DNA of 64,000 nt from Candidatus Methanoperedens sp. (GCA_023249105.1 JAHFDG010000010.1:62001-126000), one strand, 5' to 3'. Shown: positions 19,411 through 29,131, counted from the stretch's first letter. Translations and numbers: made by a program. Notes: generated from the sequence alone by a model not told the origin.

Positions 19411-19440
19411 ATCATGTTTGCAGTTCTATAAATATTTTTC
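19411..19440 (-). promoter_or_regulatory. groES promoter with shared chaperonin element
   Basis: On the minus strand the region reads an AT-rich box into TTATAGAACTGCAAACATGA. The thermosome promoter has TTATAGAACTATAAACATGA, differing at two positions. The element includes the TATA box and reaches toward the expected transcription start. The palindrome TTTATAG-AA-CTATAAA, perfect at the thermosome, is partly conserved here. Confidence 0.7.
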
Positions 19441-19518
19441 GTAATCAATTTTTAAAATGTCTATCGCCCCCATATGCTCTCTACGGTAATCAGGCAAGCA
19501 GGAAATGATATGATTATT

Positions 19519-20568
19519 TCAGGATATTTTCACTCTTTTCAAATAAACATACAAAGGAATTGAGAAAGCTGCATATGCAGCGCAGTAAGCAAGCGCTTCA
19601 TTCCCCATAGCTCCGGCTGATAATCTTGTGACTAAATTAAAAGGCGAGTCCGCAAAGAGATATCCTGCGAGAAACATCAGGATGAGAATAAGGGAATATA
19701 GATACTGCGAGATTAATCTTTTCTTGTATTTAACTGCAATAATCGCTCCTAAAACAACAACAATAATCGTAATTATGCTTACCAATAGCAGGATAATTGC
19801 AATATTATTTATGGCAACACCGTTAAAACTCACAAGCGCCAGCCATAAAAAGGCCTGGAGAGGAACAATAAGTACGGCAGTAAGTATTTTGCCGTTCAAT
19901 ATTTCTCCGAACGATGCAGGAGAAACCAGCAGCAGTTCCATGGTCTTTCGTTCAAATTCTTCGGTGAACATATCAATGATTAAACCGCCTGAAATGAAAA
20001 CAGGAGTGAAAACAAGCAATGGTATAAGTATCCCGTATATGAATTCAAAATAAGTGGACGTTTTTTTGGTAACGGAATCAACATAAAGCCTGACCGGTTC
20101 AAAACCGATTCTCTGGCTCCTTATATCCCGGACAAAGGCTTCATAATCCTCAAGGGGTTTTTTTAATTGAAGCGTTACAAATGTGCCTCTAATATCGGAT
20201 TTTGGAAGATAGATATCTATCTGGATTAGCCCTGTCCCTGATGAGCTTTCGCCCGGGATTACAACAATCCCGTCAATCTTGTTATTATTAAAATCAGAAA
20301 GCGCCAAGGCAAGGTCCTGGTAATAATAAACTTTCACCTGGCTTTTTTCAATGAAATTTCTTAATTCCCCGTCACCAACGACTCCCACGTTTGCAGTCTT
20401 TTCATCGTAATTCGAAAGGGCGGACGGGTCAAAAAACGAGGCAAGGCCGATTACAAGCAACGATGAAAAAGACGCTATAAGCAACTGGACTATGATGGCC
20501 AGGATAAGTGTCCTTTCGTTAAGAAGGGAATTCATCTCCTTCTTTGCGATTACAAAAGTATTAGCCAA
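19519..20568 (-). CDS. ABC-2 type exporter permease
   Basis: The 349-residue permease resembles NatB/YhaP-type ABC-2 exporters. It has a first membrane helix near 20-45, a large extracytoplasmic loop to about 165, then five hydrophobic segments. A FERKTMELLLVSP motif near 210 is the usual cytosolic coupling segment (ERKxGTxExLLxxP-like). Its start overlaps the end of the larger permease gene by 8 bases, and the ATPase is encoded divergently at 22583. The three probably form one exporter; the substrate is unknown. Confidence 0.87.
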   Translation of the reverse strand: MANTFVIAKKEMNSLLNERTLILAIIVQLLIASFSSLLVIGLASFFDPSALSNYDEKTANVGVVGDGELRNFIEKSQVKVYYYQDLALALSDFNNNKIDGIVVIPGESSSGTGLIQIDIYLPKSDIRGTFVTLQLKKPLEDYEAFVRDIRSQRIGFEPVRLYVDSVTKKTSTYFEFIYGILIPLLVFTPVFISGGLIIDMFTEEFERKTMELLLVSPASFGEILNGKILTAVLIVPLQAFLWLALVSFNGVAINNIAIILLLVSIITIIVVVLGAIIAVKYKKRLISQYLYSLILILMFLAGYLFADSPFNLVTRLSAGAMGNEALAYCAAYAAFSIPLYVYLKRVKIS

Positions 20569-22327
20569 AAATGACCCCCCTGACCAGGTAAAGATTATAT
20601 GCTGCGTGTATTATCGATGCCAGGACAATAGATGATAGATAATTCCTTGTTCCAAGATATCTCATACTAAGGGAAGCAACAGTCGTTGAAGAGATATGTA
20701 AAAGCAAAGGAAATATAAGAAGCCCTATCCCCATCACAGACCCGAAGACAGAGCCTGCGATACTGGCTATCACCACAAGCAACAATACTTTTTCACCAAC
20801 AAAAAATCCGGCGCCGGATAGAATCCCGAATTTCAGGGCATTGGCAGTTGAGACTGTTGCTATCTTCTTTGAAAAAACCGTATAAATCCCGACGGATTTG
20901 ACCACTTCTTCTATTAAGGCGGCACATGCTATAAAAACAAGAATCCCGATACGTAAAGGAACATTGAACATCAATACAATCAGCATCAACTGGATTGAAA
21001 ATGCAAGCGGAAGAAGCGCTATGCTTAGAAAGAAAAGCGGGGTCGGGACACGGGCTATGAATTCCTGGATTGAATCCAGTAATTTCCCCTTGATTGATTT
21101 CTGGGTGAAAAGGTCTTCTTCACGGTAAATGAAAATACCGAACATGAAGACAAGGCTGGATACAAGATAGAACGGTGTCGTTGAAAAAAGGTATTCACTC
21201 ATCGAAACAGGTTCGTTCTCAAGCATTTTTACCACAAGAGTGATGGGTGAGATTATGCTGATTGCATGGATGTTGGCAAACATAGCAGGAAAGAAAATAT
21301 ATCCTGAGAGAAAAACAGAGAGGAAAATCAATACAAAACTGAGTTCTTTAAAGCTTCGCGCTATTATTGCGCCAAAGAATGCAGTTGAGAGGAACATCAA
21401 CGAGACCGGAAGCAGAATTAGGATTATCCAGGGGCTTCCCCCCAGTTTGAAGGTCATGCCCGCCACCATCACAAGCGTGATTACAAGATAAGGTAAAAGC
21501 TTGCCAAGGACAATCTCATAGGAGCTAAGCGGGGATACAAGTAATAGTTCACCTTTGCGCTTCACTCTTTCTTCCATTATGCTTGATGAAAAGAACTGTG
21601 CTATGAAATATATAGGGAAGATGAAAATGAAACTCAGGACGACTGATTTAAAAGGGATGGGCGGGTTAAAATGCGACGGGGTTGCAAGGGTCTGTTCTTG
21701 TAGGGAAGAGCTTTTTTTAAGTTCGGTGAAATCCTTTATTGAAGGAAGCTGAGTGTTTTCCTCAACAGCTTTTTCTACGGCTGGTTTTTCTATGGGAGCG
21801 TTTGCCGTATTCTCCTGGATTTTTTCAAATTGAGGTAGCGTTTGTAAGGACACTGGCTGGAATGCCTGTACTCTCTCTATATTTTTCACGTTTAGCCAGA
21901 CCGGGAACGTATCATTCAGGTCATTATAAGACAAAAGCCTTGCCTCATCGTATTTTTTGATTGCTTTATCCAGCGCATCGAGTGCGGATATTGATTTTTC
22001 CGAATCATAGGAATATGAATCATGGTAAAAGATTCTTGAGTCGAGTATGAGAATATCAAAACCCTTCAGTTCAAATAGGTCTTTTGCATTTTCCTTATTT
22101 GTGACAAACACATCGAATTTATTATCAGTGCGTAATACCTTGGCAAGTTCGGGGTCTGTTAAGACAACCTTGTAAATATTATCATTAATATGAAGCCCGG
22201 ATTGCGATACAAAAAAGGATGTCACTCCGATTAAGATGAGGATTATAACTGAAAGGATACGGGTTTTCAGGCTGAAACTTAATCGCGTTTTTCGAAATTC
22301 CCATTTTGAGATTGTTAATAAATCCAT
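20561..22327 (-). CDS. ABC-2 permease fused to a PrsW-like membrane protease domain
   Basis: The 588-residue protein has two parts. Residues 1 to about 415 form an ABC-2 permease with one N-terminal helix, a long loop and a membrane block; its coupling motif is ERVKRKGELLLVSP near 265. From about 430 a second membrane block carries PrsW-type signatures: EEVVK at 473-477, FFVGE with E512, and histidines H544 and H574 in separate helices. PrsW proteins are intramembrane metalloproteases that cut anti-sigma factors or other membrane proteins. The residues look intact, so the domain may be active. Fusion to the exporter suggests cleavage of an exported or sensing protein. It is the first gene of the operon. 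Confidence 0.85.
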   Translation of the reverse strand: MDLLTISKWEFRKTRLSFSLKTRILSVIILILIGVTSFFVSQSGLHINDNIYKVVLTDPELAKVLRTDNKFDVFVTNKENAKDLFELKGFDILILDSRIFYHDSYSYDSEKSISALDALDKAIKKYDEARLLSYNDLNDTFPVWLNVKNIERVQAFQPVSLQTLPQFEKIQENTANAPIEKPAVEKAVEENTQLPSIKDFTELKKSSSLQEQTLATPSHFNPPIPFKSVVLSFIFIFPIYFIAQFFSSSIMEERVKRKGELLLVSPLSSYEIVLGKLLPYLVITLVMVAGMTFKLGGSPWIILILLPVSLMFLSTAFFGAIIARSFKELSFVLIFLSVFLSGYIFFPAMFANIHAISIISPITLVVKMLENEPVSMSEYLFSTTPFYLVSSLVFMFGIFIYREEDLFTQKSIKGKLLDSIQEFIARVPTPLFFLSIALLPLAFSIQLMLIVLMFNVPLRIGILVFIACAALIEEVVKSVGIYTVFSKKIATVSTANALKFGILSGAGFFVGEKVLLLVVIASIAGSVFGSVMGIGLLIFPLLLHISSTTVASLSMRYLGTRNYLSSIVLASIIHAAYNLYLVRGVIFG

Positions 22328-22378
22328 GGTGCTGTTAACTTAATGTAAATCTCCATCAGCATGTTGTGTGAATATCAC

Positions 22379-22496
22379 TCACCGCAGAGTACGCAAAGTT
22401 CGCAAAGAAATCCACGTATGCCCTGTCGGGCATATGTGTGTGCGCCCTTCCGAGGCGCAACTCGGGCTTAAGCGTTCTTCGCGCTCTTTGCGGTGA
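22379..22496. repeat. Nested palindromic repeat between ABC transporter genes
   Basis: The outer arms begin TCACCGCA and end TGCGGTGA, as at 12498-12569. Inside are two smaller hairpins, ATGCCC-TGTC-GGGCAT and GCGCC-N7-GGCGC. It fills the divergent gap between the permease operon and the ATPase gene. Confidence 0.82.
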
Positions 22497-22582
22497 TTTA
22501 TCTATTCCACCTCATTGGTTAACCTATAATCGAATCCATCATGATTATGTTTATTATAGTGAATATACAAATAAGTGTTTCT

Positions 22583-23464
22583 ATGTATGAAATTGAAGTA
22601 ACGGCTCTCAGGAAAGAATACGATAATTTCATAGCAGTCGAAGCCCTGAGTTTTAAAATCCAAAAAGGTGAGATTCTCGGCATCGTGGGGCCAAACGGCG
22701 CAGGTAAAACCACCACTCTTAAAATGTTAAGCGGTCTTGTTACGCCGACACAGGGAAGTATAAAAATACAGGGCATGGATATTAAAAAGGATACGCAGAA
22801 GATAAAAAAGAAGCTTGGCTTTTTGCCGGAGGAAAGCCCCCTGTACGAAGGGATGACAGCAAATGATTACCTTTTGTTTTTCGCTGAAATTTACGGGATT
22901 GAAAAAAAAACAGCGGCCGAAAGAATAAAAGACTTGCTCAACGCTCTCAGGCTTGATGCAGGGGATAAGAAGATAGGCGAGATGTCAAAAGGGATGCAGC
23001 GCAAAGTTGCCATAGCAAGGGCATTGATAAATGACCCTGAATACCTTGTTCTTGATGAAATGACCTCGGGTCTTGACCCGACGACCTCGAAGTATCTTTC
23101 GGATTTTGTGCTGGAACTGAAAAGGCAGGGAAAAACGATAGTGTTCAGCGCGCATAACCTTTACCAGGTGGAAAGCTTATGCGATCGTGTCCTTATAATG
23201 AACAAAGGAAAAGAAATAGCGATAGGCACATTGCCTGAGATAAAGAAAATGTGCGGGGCTGTCCAGTATACAATCGAATTTGAGGTTGAGGGAGCAGTTG
23301 ATTTCAAGGTTGTAAAAAATAACGGGAACCTGGTAGCGCAAACGAACAGCTTGGATGAATTCAACATGATTACCGGCTGGGTAGCAAAGCATAATGGGAA
23401 AATAATTGATATTAAAACCGCCGAGACTTCGCTTGAGGAGATTTTCCTCAAATTAATGAATTAA
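22583..23464 (+). CDS. ABC transporter ATP-binding protein
   Basis: From ATG 22583 the protein is 293 residues; upstream frames add only a hydrophobic stretch with no start signal. Walker A is GPNGAGKTTT, the signature is MSKGMQRKVAIARAL, Walker B is YLVLDEMTSGLD, and the switch His is in FSAHNL. The C-terminal 80 residues resemble the regulatory tail of NatA-type exporters. A TATA-like TTTATTATA at about 22549-22557 lies about 25-30 bases before the ATG, so the mRNA may be leaderless. It is encoded divergently from the two permeases it probably serves. Confidence 0.93.
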   Translation: MYEIEVTALRKEYDNFIAVEALSFKIQKGEILGIVGPNGAGKTTTLKMLSGLVTPTQGSIKIQGMDIKKDTQKIKKKLGFLPEESPLYEGMTANDYLLFFAEIYGIEKKTAAERIKDLLNALRLDAGDKKIGEMSKGMQRKVAIARALINDPEYLVLDEMTSGLDPTTSKYLSDFVLELKRQGKTIVFSAHNLYQVESLCDRVLIMNKGKEIAIGTLPEIKKMCGAVQYTIEFEVEGAVDFKVVKNNGNLVAQTNSLDEFNMITGWVAKHNGKIIDIKTAETSLEEIFLKLMN

Positions 23465-23467
23465 AAA

Positions 23468-24163
23468 TTACTTTCTTACATCCTTTTCCATCAGTATGCG
23501 TTTTTTCTTAAGTTTATTAATGTTCCACATATAATAACCCATGACAAAAATAAAGAAGATAAAAAGTGAAAAAAAGAAATAGAACAATAATGTCGGGGCA
23601 TCTTTTTGCTGGTATTTCACTGTTATTTGCCCATATTCGGGATCGGGTTTTTCCCAGATAATCACTTCTCTTCCCGATGCATCCTGCGTGATGTTATCAG
23701 GAGGCGGCTGGATGACGCCTAAAAATTTGGATGTTGCAGTGTAATTTAAAGGTAAAACCACCCAAATAGTATCATTTTTGGTTATCGTGTAAATAAAATC
23801 CGCGCCGCCTGCCTGTGTATATGCAACCCATCCTGAAAAGGGTGAGCTAAAGTTCATCTCGATGTAACTTTTTCCAAAAACCGGCCCCATTGAAGCATTG
23901 AATGAAACAGTTTTACCTGAATAATCCACAGCTACCGGATTCCTGAAATTGGTCTGTGCATTGCCATCAATAATGAAATCAACAGAAGTTTTATTGATGA
24001 CATTTTCCACAACCTGCAATGAAGAATCCGTCAGGTAAAAAATAGTGGTATTAGTAAGCCCCGGAAGTTCATATTCTGCGGGATTCCCGGCCTCTATCTG
24101 CGGGTAAATGCATCCTGATACGAGTATTAAAAGCAAAATGCCAAGGAATAATTCTGGTTTCAT
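23468..24163 (-). CDS. Membrane-anchored lipoprotein-like protein (DUF5803-like)
   Basis: The 231-residue protein starts with a signal peptide ending LVSGC, a lipobox with Cys at residue 18. A beta-rich extracytoplasmic domain of about 165 residues follows, with several N-glycosylation-type NxT/S sites, then a C-terminal membrane helix near 193-215 and a short Lys-rich cytosolic tail. This layout matches my recollection of the archaeal DUF5803 family, whose role is unknown. It is convergent with the ABC ATPase gene, the stops being 4 bases apart, so it is not part of that operon. Confidence 0.7.
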   Translation of the reverse strand: MKPELFLGILLLILVSGCIYPQIEAGNPAEYELPGLTNTTIFYLTDSSLQVVENVINKTSVDFIIDGNAQTNFRNPVAVDYSGKTVSFNASMGPVFGKSYIEMNFSSPFSGWVAYTQAGGADFIYTITKNDTIWVVLPLNYTATSKFLGVIQPPPDNITQDASGREVIIWEKPDPEYGQITVKYQQKDAPTLLFYFFFSLFIFFIFVMGYYMWNINKLKKKRILMEKDVRK

Positions 24164-24214
24164 TAGTGTACGGGCATAATATCCGCTTCAATCTTAACTA
24201 TTTCCATGCCGTTT

Positions 24215-26731
24215 TTATAAATACGAAATATACTCATCGAAAGTGGGTATCCTTCCTAAAATAGCGATAACAGCTGCAAGTTCAGCAGAGCCGAGATACA
24301 CCTTTGCATTTTTACCCATCCGGTTATCAAAATTGCGCGTGGATGTTGAGAACACTACTGCATTATCAGCAACCCTTGCCTGGTTGCCCATGCACAGGCT
24401 GCATCCGGGTATTTCCATCCGTGCCCCTAGTTCTTTTAACTTTGAATAATCGCCCGTATCTTTCATGTGTTTTTCTATGAGCCTTGTGGGCGGGGCAATC
24501 CATACTTTTGATGCGAAGCGGTTTGCCTTCCTGAGTATCCCGGCAGCCCTGTCATATTGTTCAAGCCCTATCATGCATGAGCCGATAAATACCTCACCGA
24601 TTTTTTCGCCGGCTGCGAGAGAGAGCGGTTTTATGTAGTCAGGGTCGTTGGGGCATGCAAGCAATGGTTCGGTTATTTGCGACAGGTCGATTTCAATAAT
24701 GTCGGCATATTCCGCATCGGCGTCTGCGTGGAGGAGCGAAGGCTGCTTTATCCATTCTTCCATTGCCCTGATGCGCATTTCAAGCGCTTTTGATGAATAT
24801 CGCTCGCTAACAAGCGATTTTAGTATAGAAATATTAGTCTTGAGGTAAGACACCACCCGTTCCTGCGACAGGTCGATTACCGCTGCCTCAGCCGAGCGCT
24901 CGGCAGAGGAATCCGTAAGTTCAAAAGCCTGCTCGACAGTGAGGTCGGGAAGTCCTTCTATCTCTATTATCCTGCCGTTAAAGATGTTCTTTTTGTTTTT
25001 CTTTTCAAGGCTGAGCTTGCCCTGTTTTAGCGCAAAATACGGAATGGCATTAACAACGTCCCGTAAAAAAATACCTTTACCGGTCGTGCCTTTAAACCTG
25101 ACAAGCACACTTTGCGGCATATCAAGCGGCATGACGCCAAGGGATGCGGCAAAAGCCACAAGACCGCTTCCTGCGGGGAATGAGATACCTATCGGGAAAC
25201 GCGTATGGCTGTCGCCCCCGGTTCCCACGGTATCGGGGAGGAGCATCCTGTTCAGCCATGAATGGATTATGCCGTCCCCGGGTTTTAGCACAACTGCTCC
25301 CCTTTCCCTGAAAAACCGGGCAAGCTCCTTATGCATCACCCTGTCGGCGGACGTGGGATAGGCTGCTGTATGACAGAAAGACTGCATGACTAGAGGCGCT
25401 TCGAATTCAAGGCAGACAAGCTCTTTTATTTCGTCTGCGGTCATGGGCCCTGTGGTGTCCTGTGAGCCAACCGTTGTGATTTTTGGAAGATATGCCTGAC
25501 CCGGACGCACACCCGGAAGACCGCATGCCTTGCCTACTATTTTCTGGGCAAGAGTATAACCGCTGCCTGACTGCGGCGGCTCGGCAGGTTTAATGAAAAT
25601 ATCATATTTTACTCCAAGGGCATCCTGCGCTTTTCGTGTCAGCTCTTTCCCGATTATCAAAAGAAGCCTCCCGCCAGCTCTGTATTCATCGGGAAGAGTT
25701 TCGGGTTCAAGTTTAAATGTTGTCAATACTCGCCCGTTTTCACCGCAAATACTTCCGTTCGCGAAATCTATCGTAACAACCATGCCTTTCTCAAGCCCTG
25801 ACACATCGCATCTTATGGGAAGAGCGCCGCTGTCTCGTGCCGTGTTAAAGAATATGGGCGCTATCTGGCTCCCCAGGACCACCCCCCCTTTGCGTTTATT
25901 CGGAACGCCTGGAATGTCTTCCCCTATCCACCAGATAAGGGAATTTGCCGCGGATTTCCTGCTGCTGCCTGTGCCGACCACATCTGCCACGAATACGACC
26001 GGATAACCCCGCTTCTTAAGGGCACTGAGTTCCGAAAGCGCGCCGGGATAGCGGGATTCAAGCATGGAAAGTGCGTGGAGCGGGATATCAGGACGGGTTC
26101 CCGCATGCGAAGCAGGTGATAAATCGTCAGTGTTGACCTCGCCCGGCACTTTAAAAACTACCACTTTTTGTTCTTCAGGGATTCCAGGTGAGTTCGTGAA
26201 CCACTCTGCCTTTGCCCAACTTTGCAGGACTTTTTTGGCTTTAGGATTAGTACGGGCAAGCTTGTTGATTTTATCAAAGAAGCCGAATATTAAAATCGTA
26301 TTGGACAGGGCAAGAACAGCCTCATCCGCAAGTTCCCTGTCATCAAGTAATTCAATAAGCGTCTCGATATTATATCCGCCTTTCATCATGCCAAGAAGCC
26401 TGACAGCTTCACGGGGCGCGAGTATAGGGGATGATTTCTCGCGAAGCGCCAGATGCCTTAAGAGCTTTGCTTTTTCAAGCGCTGCAGGGTCAACGCCAGG
26501 CGGGATATGTTCTTTTAAGAGTTCCAGGATGAAGTTTTCCATGCCTGCGGGAGGGGTAATCACTAATTCGGAGAGGTCTTTTGCCTGTTCTGCATTCAGG
26601 GGCAGGGGCGGGATTCCGAGGTTTTGCCTTTCGGTAATGTGTTTTTTGTAATTGTTTAGAACTTCGGGGAACATTTCGTGCCTGAAGAGGTTTGCTATGT
26701 CTATTAATTTAACGCCGAAGCAATATTGCAT
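24215..26731 (-). CDS. acnB: Aconitate hydratase B (AcnB type)
   Basis: The 838-residue [4Fe-4S] enzyme interconverts citrate and isocitrate; some AcnB proteins also hydrate 2-methylcitrate derivatives. The N-terminal HEAT-like part carries GIPPLPLNAEQ. The catalytic region has GGDSHTRFPIG and the cluster cysteines in GSCMIG and CSLCMGNQA. AcnB is typically bacterial (about 865 residues in E. coli), so this gene was probably acquired. The first 19 residues precede the usual AcnB start, and M20 (ATG 26674) may be the true start, but neither has a clear Shine-Dalgarno site. It provides the aconitase step next to succinate dehydrogenase elsewhere in the window. Confidence 0.93.
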   Translation of the reverse strand: MQYCFGVKLIDIANLFRHEMFPEVLNNYKKHITERQNLGIPPLPLNAEQAKDLSELVITPPAGMENFILELLKEHIPPGVDPAALEKAKLLRHLALREKSSPILAPREAVRLLGMMKGGYNIETLIELLDDRELADEAVLALSNTILIFGFFDKINKLARTNPKAKKVLQSWAKAEWFTNSPGIPEEQKVVVFKVPGEVNTDDLSPASHAGTRPDIPLHALSMLESRYPGALSELSALKKRGYPVVFVADVVGTGSSRKSAANSLIWWIGEDIPGVPNKRKGGVVLGSQIAPIFFNTARDSGALPIRCDVSGLEKGMVVTIDFANGSICGENGRVLTTFKLEPETLPDEYRAGGRLLLIIGKELTRKAQDALGVKYDIFIKPAEPPQSGSGYTLAQKIVGKACGLPGVRPGQAYLPKITTVGSQDTTGPMTADEIKELVCLEFEAPLVMQSFCHTAAYPTSADRVMHKELARFFRERGAVVLKPGDGIIHSWLNRMLLPDTVGTGGDSHTRFPIGISFPAGSGLVAFAASLGVMPLDMPQSVLVRFKGTTGKGIFLRDVVNAIPYFALKQGKLSLEKKNKKNIFNGRIIEIEGLPDLTVEQAFELTDSSAERSAEAAVIDLSQERVVSYLKTNISILKSLVSERYSSKALEMRIRAMEEWIKQPSLLHADADAEYADIIEIDLSQITEPLLACPNDPDYIKPLSLAAGEKIGEVFIGSCMIGLEQYDRAAGILRKANRFASKVWIAPPTRLIEKHMKDTGDYSKLKELGARMEIPGCSLCMGNQARVADNAVVFSTSTRNFDNRMGKNAKVYLGSAELAAVIAILGRIPTFDEYISYL

Positions 26732-26779
26732 CGATAATTTTATCTATGATGAATCCTTCTTGATTAAAGGTGATAATTC

Positions 26780-26854
26780 ATGGGCGGAGTAATCGGTCCA
26801 GCAGAAATGGAAAAAATCAAGAAAAACCAGGAAAAAAAGAAGAAAAGCCAGTAA
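26780..26854 (+). CDS. Lys-rich microprotein, 24 residues
   Basis: ATG 26780 to TAA 26852-26854 encodes MGGVIGPAEMEKIKK followed by a Gln/Lys-rich end. A strong Shine-Dalgarno AAAGGTGAT lies 5 bases upstream, as good as those of the annotated genes. A T-rich stretch at 26883-26911 follows and could end the transcript. The family is unknown. The good initiation signal is the only reason to propose it; conservation would decide. Confidence 0.45.
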   Translation: MGGVIGPAEMEKIKKNQEKKKKSQ

Positions 26855-26882
26855 TTATTATGTAAATCCGGGAACCCTGTTA

Positions 26883-26911
26883 ATGTTTTTTTATTTTTTT
26901 AATTTTTATTA
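26883..26911 (+). terminator. T-rich archaeal-type terminator
   Basis: Runs of T (8, 7 and 5 bases) after the 24-residue ORF match the poly-T signals that end archaeal transcription. The next gene starts at 26930. Confidence 0.45.
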
Positions 26912-26929
26912 CAAGCTCAGGTGATATTA

Positions 26930-27262
26930 TTGAGTGAACCCAAAAAGAAGAAGAAAGAATTTAAACTTACAGCCTTTAATTCCAGTAATGACATCGTTGA
27001 AATTACGGTTGAGGAATGCCAGCATTGCAGGGAACTTATTCCCAGGGTCGGGAACTGTACGAAATGCGGCGCGCAATATTCCCACTTAAATACAGTTGAG
27101 AATTTCCAGACCGGCTTCCTGCATTATATTTATGAATGCGGCTGTCCCCCTTCCGAACGAAGAGCCCAGAAAATCCTCAAAATCACTGACGTTGTGGATG
27201 AAAGCAGGATAAACATCAGGAAAAATCTTGCAGACGATTTCTTAAAATCCGGAGGATATTAA
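26930..27262 (+). CDS. Small zinc-ribbon protein
   Basis: TTG 26930 is chosen as start because GGTGAT ends 4 bases upstream; GTG 26921 would lie inside that site. The 110-residue protein begins with a Lys-rich stretch. A zinc-ribbon pattern follows: CQHC near residues 31-34, CTKC near 44-47, then a lone ECGCP near 71. The remainder is helical and ends in SGGY. It may bind nucleic acid or a partner protein. I do not recognise the family. It lies upstream of the thermosome gene but is separated from it by that gene's own promoter. Confidence 0.6.
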   Translation: MSEPKKKKKEFKLTAFNSSNDIVEITVEECQHCRELIPRVGNCTKCGAQYSHLNTVENFQTGFLHYIYECGCPPSERRAQKILKITDVVDESRINIRKNLADDFLKSGGY

Positions 27263-27318
27263 AGGAAAAGCATTATCAGCGCAAGTGGCTACTTTTTTTA
27301 ATTTTCCAGAACGATATG

Positions 27319-27345
27319 TTTTTATAGAACTATAAACATGAAACA
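27319..27345 (+). promoter_or_regulatory. Thermosome promoter with palindromic element
   Basis: TTTATAG-AA-CTATAAA forms a perfect inverted repeat with 7-base arms overlapping the TATA box. It is followed by CATGAAAC. The 20-base core matches the groES promoter at 18 positions. The start codon lies about 80 bases downstream. Confidence 0.72.
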
Positions 27346-27424
27346 ACAGAAAGTCAAGGCTAAATCCAATATTGGAAAAAGCCTGTGGCGTGATTCATTT
27401 AATTAATTATAAAGGAGAATATCT

Positions 27425-29041
27425 ATGGCAGGTCAAATGGGCGGGCAGCCGATTATCATTTTAAGACAGGGAACGCAAGAGACAAGAGGAGAAGAAGCAA
27501 AGAGAAGCAATATTATGGCAGCTAGGGCAGTTGCAGAAGCCGTGAGAACCACGCTTGGTCCAAAAGGACTGGATAAGATGCTCACAGACCCGGCAGGACT
27601 TGTAATTATCACAAACGACGGCGCCACAATACTTGATGAAATGCAAATCAAGCACCCGGCAGCAAAGATAGTAGCCGAGGTTGCAAAGACCCAGGATGAT
27701 GAAGTAGGGGATGGGACAACAACGGCAGCAGTATTGACCGGCGAGTTTTTAAAAGGTGCACAGGAACTGATGGAAATTGGCGTTCACCCAACGACTATTA
27801 TTCACGGATATAACCTCGCTGCTCACAGGTCAAAAGAAATTCTTACAGATATTGCAGTGGACTCAACCGATGAGCAGCTTCGTAAAATCGCCCAGACTGC
27901 GCTTACAGGAAAAGGCATCGAATTCTCAAGAGAAAAACTTTCTGACCTTGTTGTCAGGGCTATTAAATCGATAGTAAAAACTGAGAACGGGAAAAAGAAA
28001 GTGAACATCAAGGACATATCAATCGAGCGGCGCGGGGAAGGAAGCGTTGAGGACAGCGAGCTAGTTCCGGGGATAATCCTGGACAGGACAAAAACGCACC
28101 CGAGCATGCCATCCCGGATAGAGAATGCGAAAATAGCAATCCTTGCGACACCTATCGAGGTCAGGAAAACGGAGACAAAATCCGAGATATCCATTGAAGC
28201 GGTCGGGCAGACCCGCATGTTCCTTGAGCAGGAAGAAAAACAGGTGCGTGAAGCTGCCGATAAAGTAATCAAAGGCGGCGTGAACGTAGTATTCTGCCAG
28301 AAAGGCGTGGACGACATGGCACGGTATTTCCTTGCAAAAGCGGGTATTTTCGTGACTCACAGGGTAAAGAAGAACGACCTTTTGAAATTATCACGGGCAA
28401 CGGGCGGCAAAATAATTACAAGCCTGGATGAGATAAGACCTGAAGCTCTTGGTCATGCAAAGCTTGTCGAAGAGAGAATGGTCGGGAACGGGGAAATGAT
28501 CTTTATCACAGGATGCAAGAATCCTGATACTTATTCAATCTTGCTGCGGGGCGGAACTGAACATGTCGTCACAAGCCTTAACAGGGCAATGCATGATGCG
28601 TTGCGCGTGGTGGGCGTGGCAATCGAGGATGAGAAAATACTGGCAGGCGGAGGTTCACCTGAAATGGAACTTGCGCTACGCCTCAGGGAGTATGCTTCAA
28701 CACTGGAAGGCAGGGAACAGCTTGCAGTGAATAAATTCGCCCAGGCGCTTGAAATCATCCCCAAGACACTGGCTGAGAATGCGGGTCTTGACGCCATAGA
28801 TATGCTTGTGGAATTGCGAAGAGAGCATGAACAGGGGAATACGAATGTCGGTCTTGATGTGTACGAAGGCAAGCCTGTGGACATGATGAAGAACGGCGTT
28901 ATCGAACCGCTTCGAGTGAAAACGCAGGCGATCACATCGGCTACTGAAGCAGCTTGCATGATATTGCGCATCGATGATGTGATATCCTCTGCAAAGGAAG
29001 CGAACCCAAAGAAAAAGCCGGATTTAAGCGACCTTGATTAA
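27425..29041 (+). CDS. Thermosome subunit (group II chaperonin)
   Basis: The 538-residue archaeal chaperonin subunit folds proteins in an octameric-type double ring with a built-in lid. Signatures include [16 protein letters not shown] near residue 36, ITNDGATIL near 60, [10 protein letters not shown] near 95 and an [17 protein letters not shown] segment near 400. The Gly/Met-rich tail of some thermosomes is absent; it ends in a charged [11 protein letters not shown]. The start follows a clear AAAGGAGA. Its promoter shares an element with groES, so the two chaperonin systems may be co-regulated. Confidence 0.97.
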   Translation: MAGQMGGQPIIILRQGTQETRGEEAKRSNIMAARAVAEAVRTTLGPKGLDKMLTDPAGLVIITNDGATILDEMQIKHPAAKIVAEVAKTQDDEVGDGTTTAAVLTGEFLKGAQELMEIGVHPTTIIHGYNLAAHRSKEILTDIAVDSTDEQLRKIAQTALTGKGIEFSREKLSDLVVRAIKSIVKTENGKKKVNIKDISIERRGEGSVEDSELVPGIILDRTKTHPSMPSRIENAKIAILATPIEVRKTETKSEISIEAVGQTRMFLEQEEKQVREAADKVIKGGVNVVFCQKGVDDMARYFLAKAGIFVTHRVKKNDLLKLSRATGGKIITSLDEIRPEALGHAKLVEERMVGNGEMIFITGCKNPDTYSILLRGGTEHVVTSLNRAMHDALRVVGVAIEDEKILAGGGSPEMELALRLREYASTLEGREQLAVNKFAQALEIIPKTLAENAGLDAIDMLVELRREHEQGNTNVGLDVYEGKPVDMMKNGVIEPLRVKTQAITSATEAACMILRIDDVISSAKEANPKKKPDLSDLD

Positions 29042-29063
29042 AGTTATATTATAGCGCACTTAA

Positions 29064-29131
29064 TGCTTTGCGTACTTAGCGTCTTTGCGGTTTCGTTTCA
29101 ACCACCGCAGAGGGGCGGAGGTCGCAAAGAG
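29064..29131. repeat. Palindromic repeat downstream of the thermosome gene
   Basis: CTTTGCG...GTCTTTGCGGTTT is followed by ACCACCGCAG...GTCGCAAAG, inverted copies of units seen at 12498 and 22379. The 29042-29428 gap also has a weak hairpin, GCAGTGCA 29232-29239 with TGCACTGC 29271-29278. I see no gene in this gap. Confidence 0.75.
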
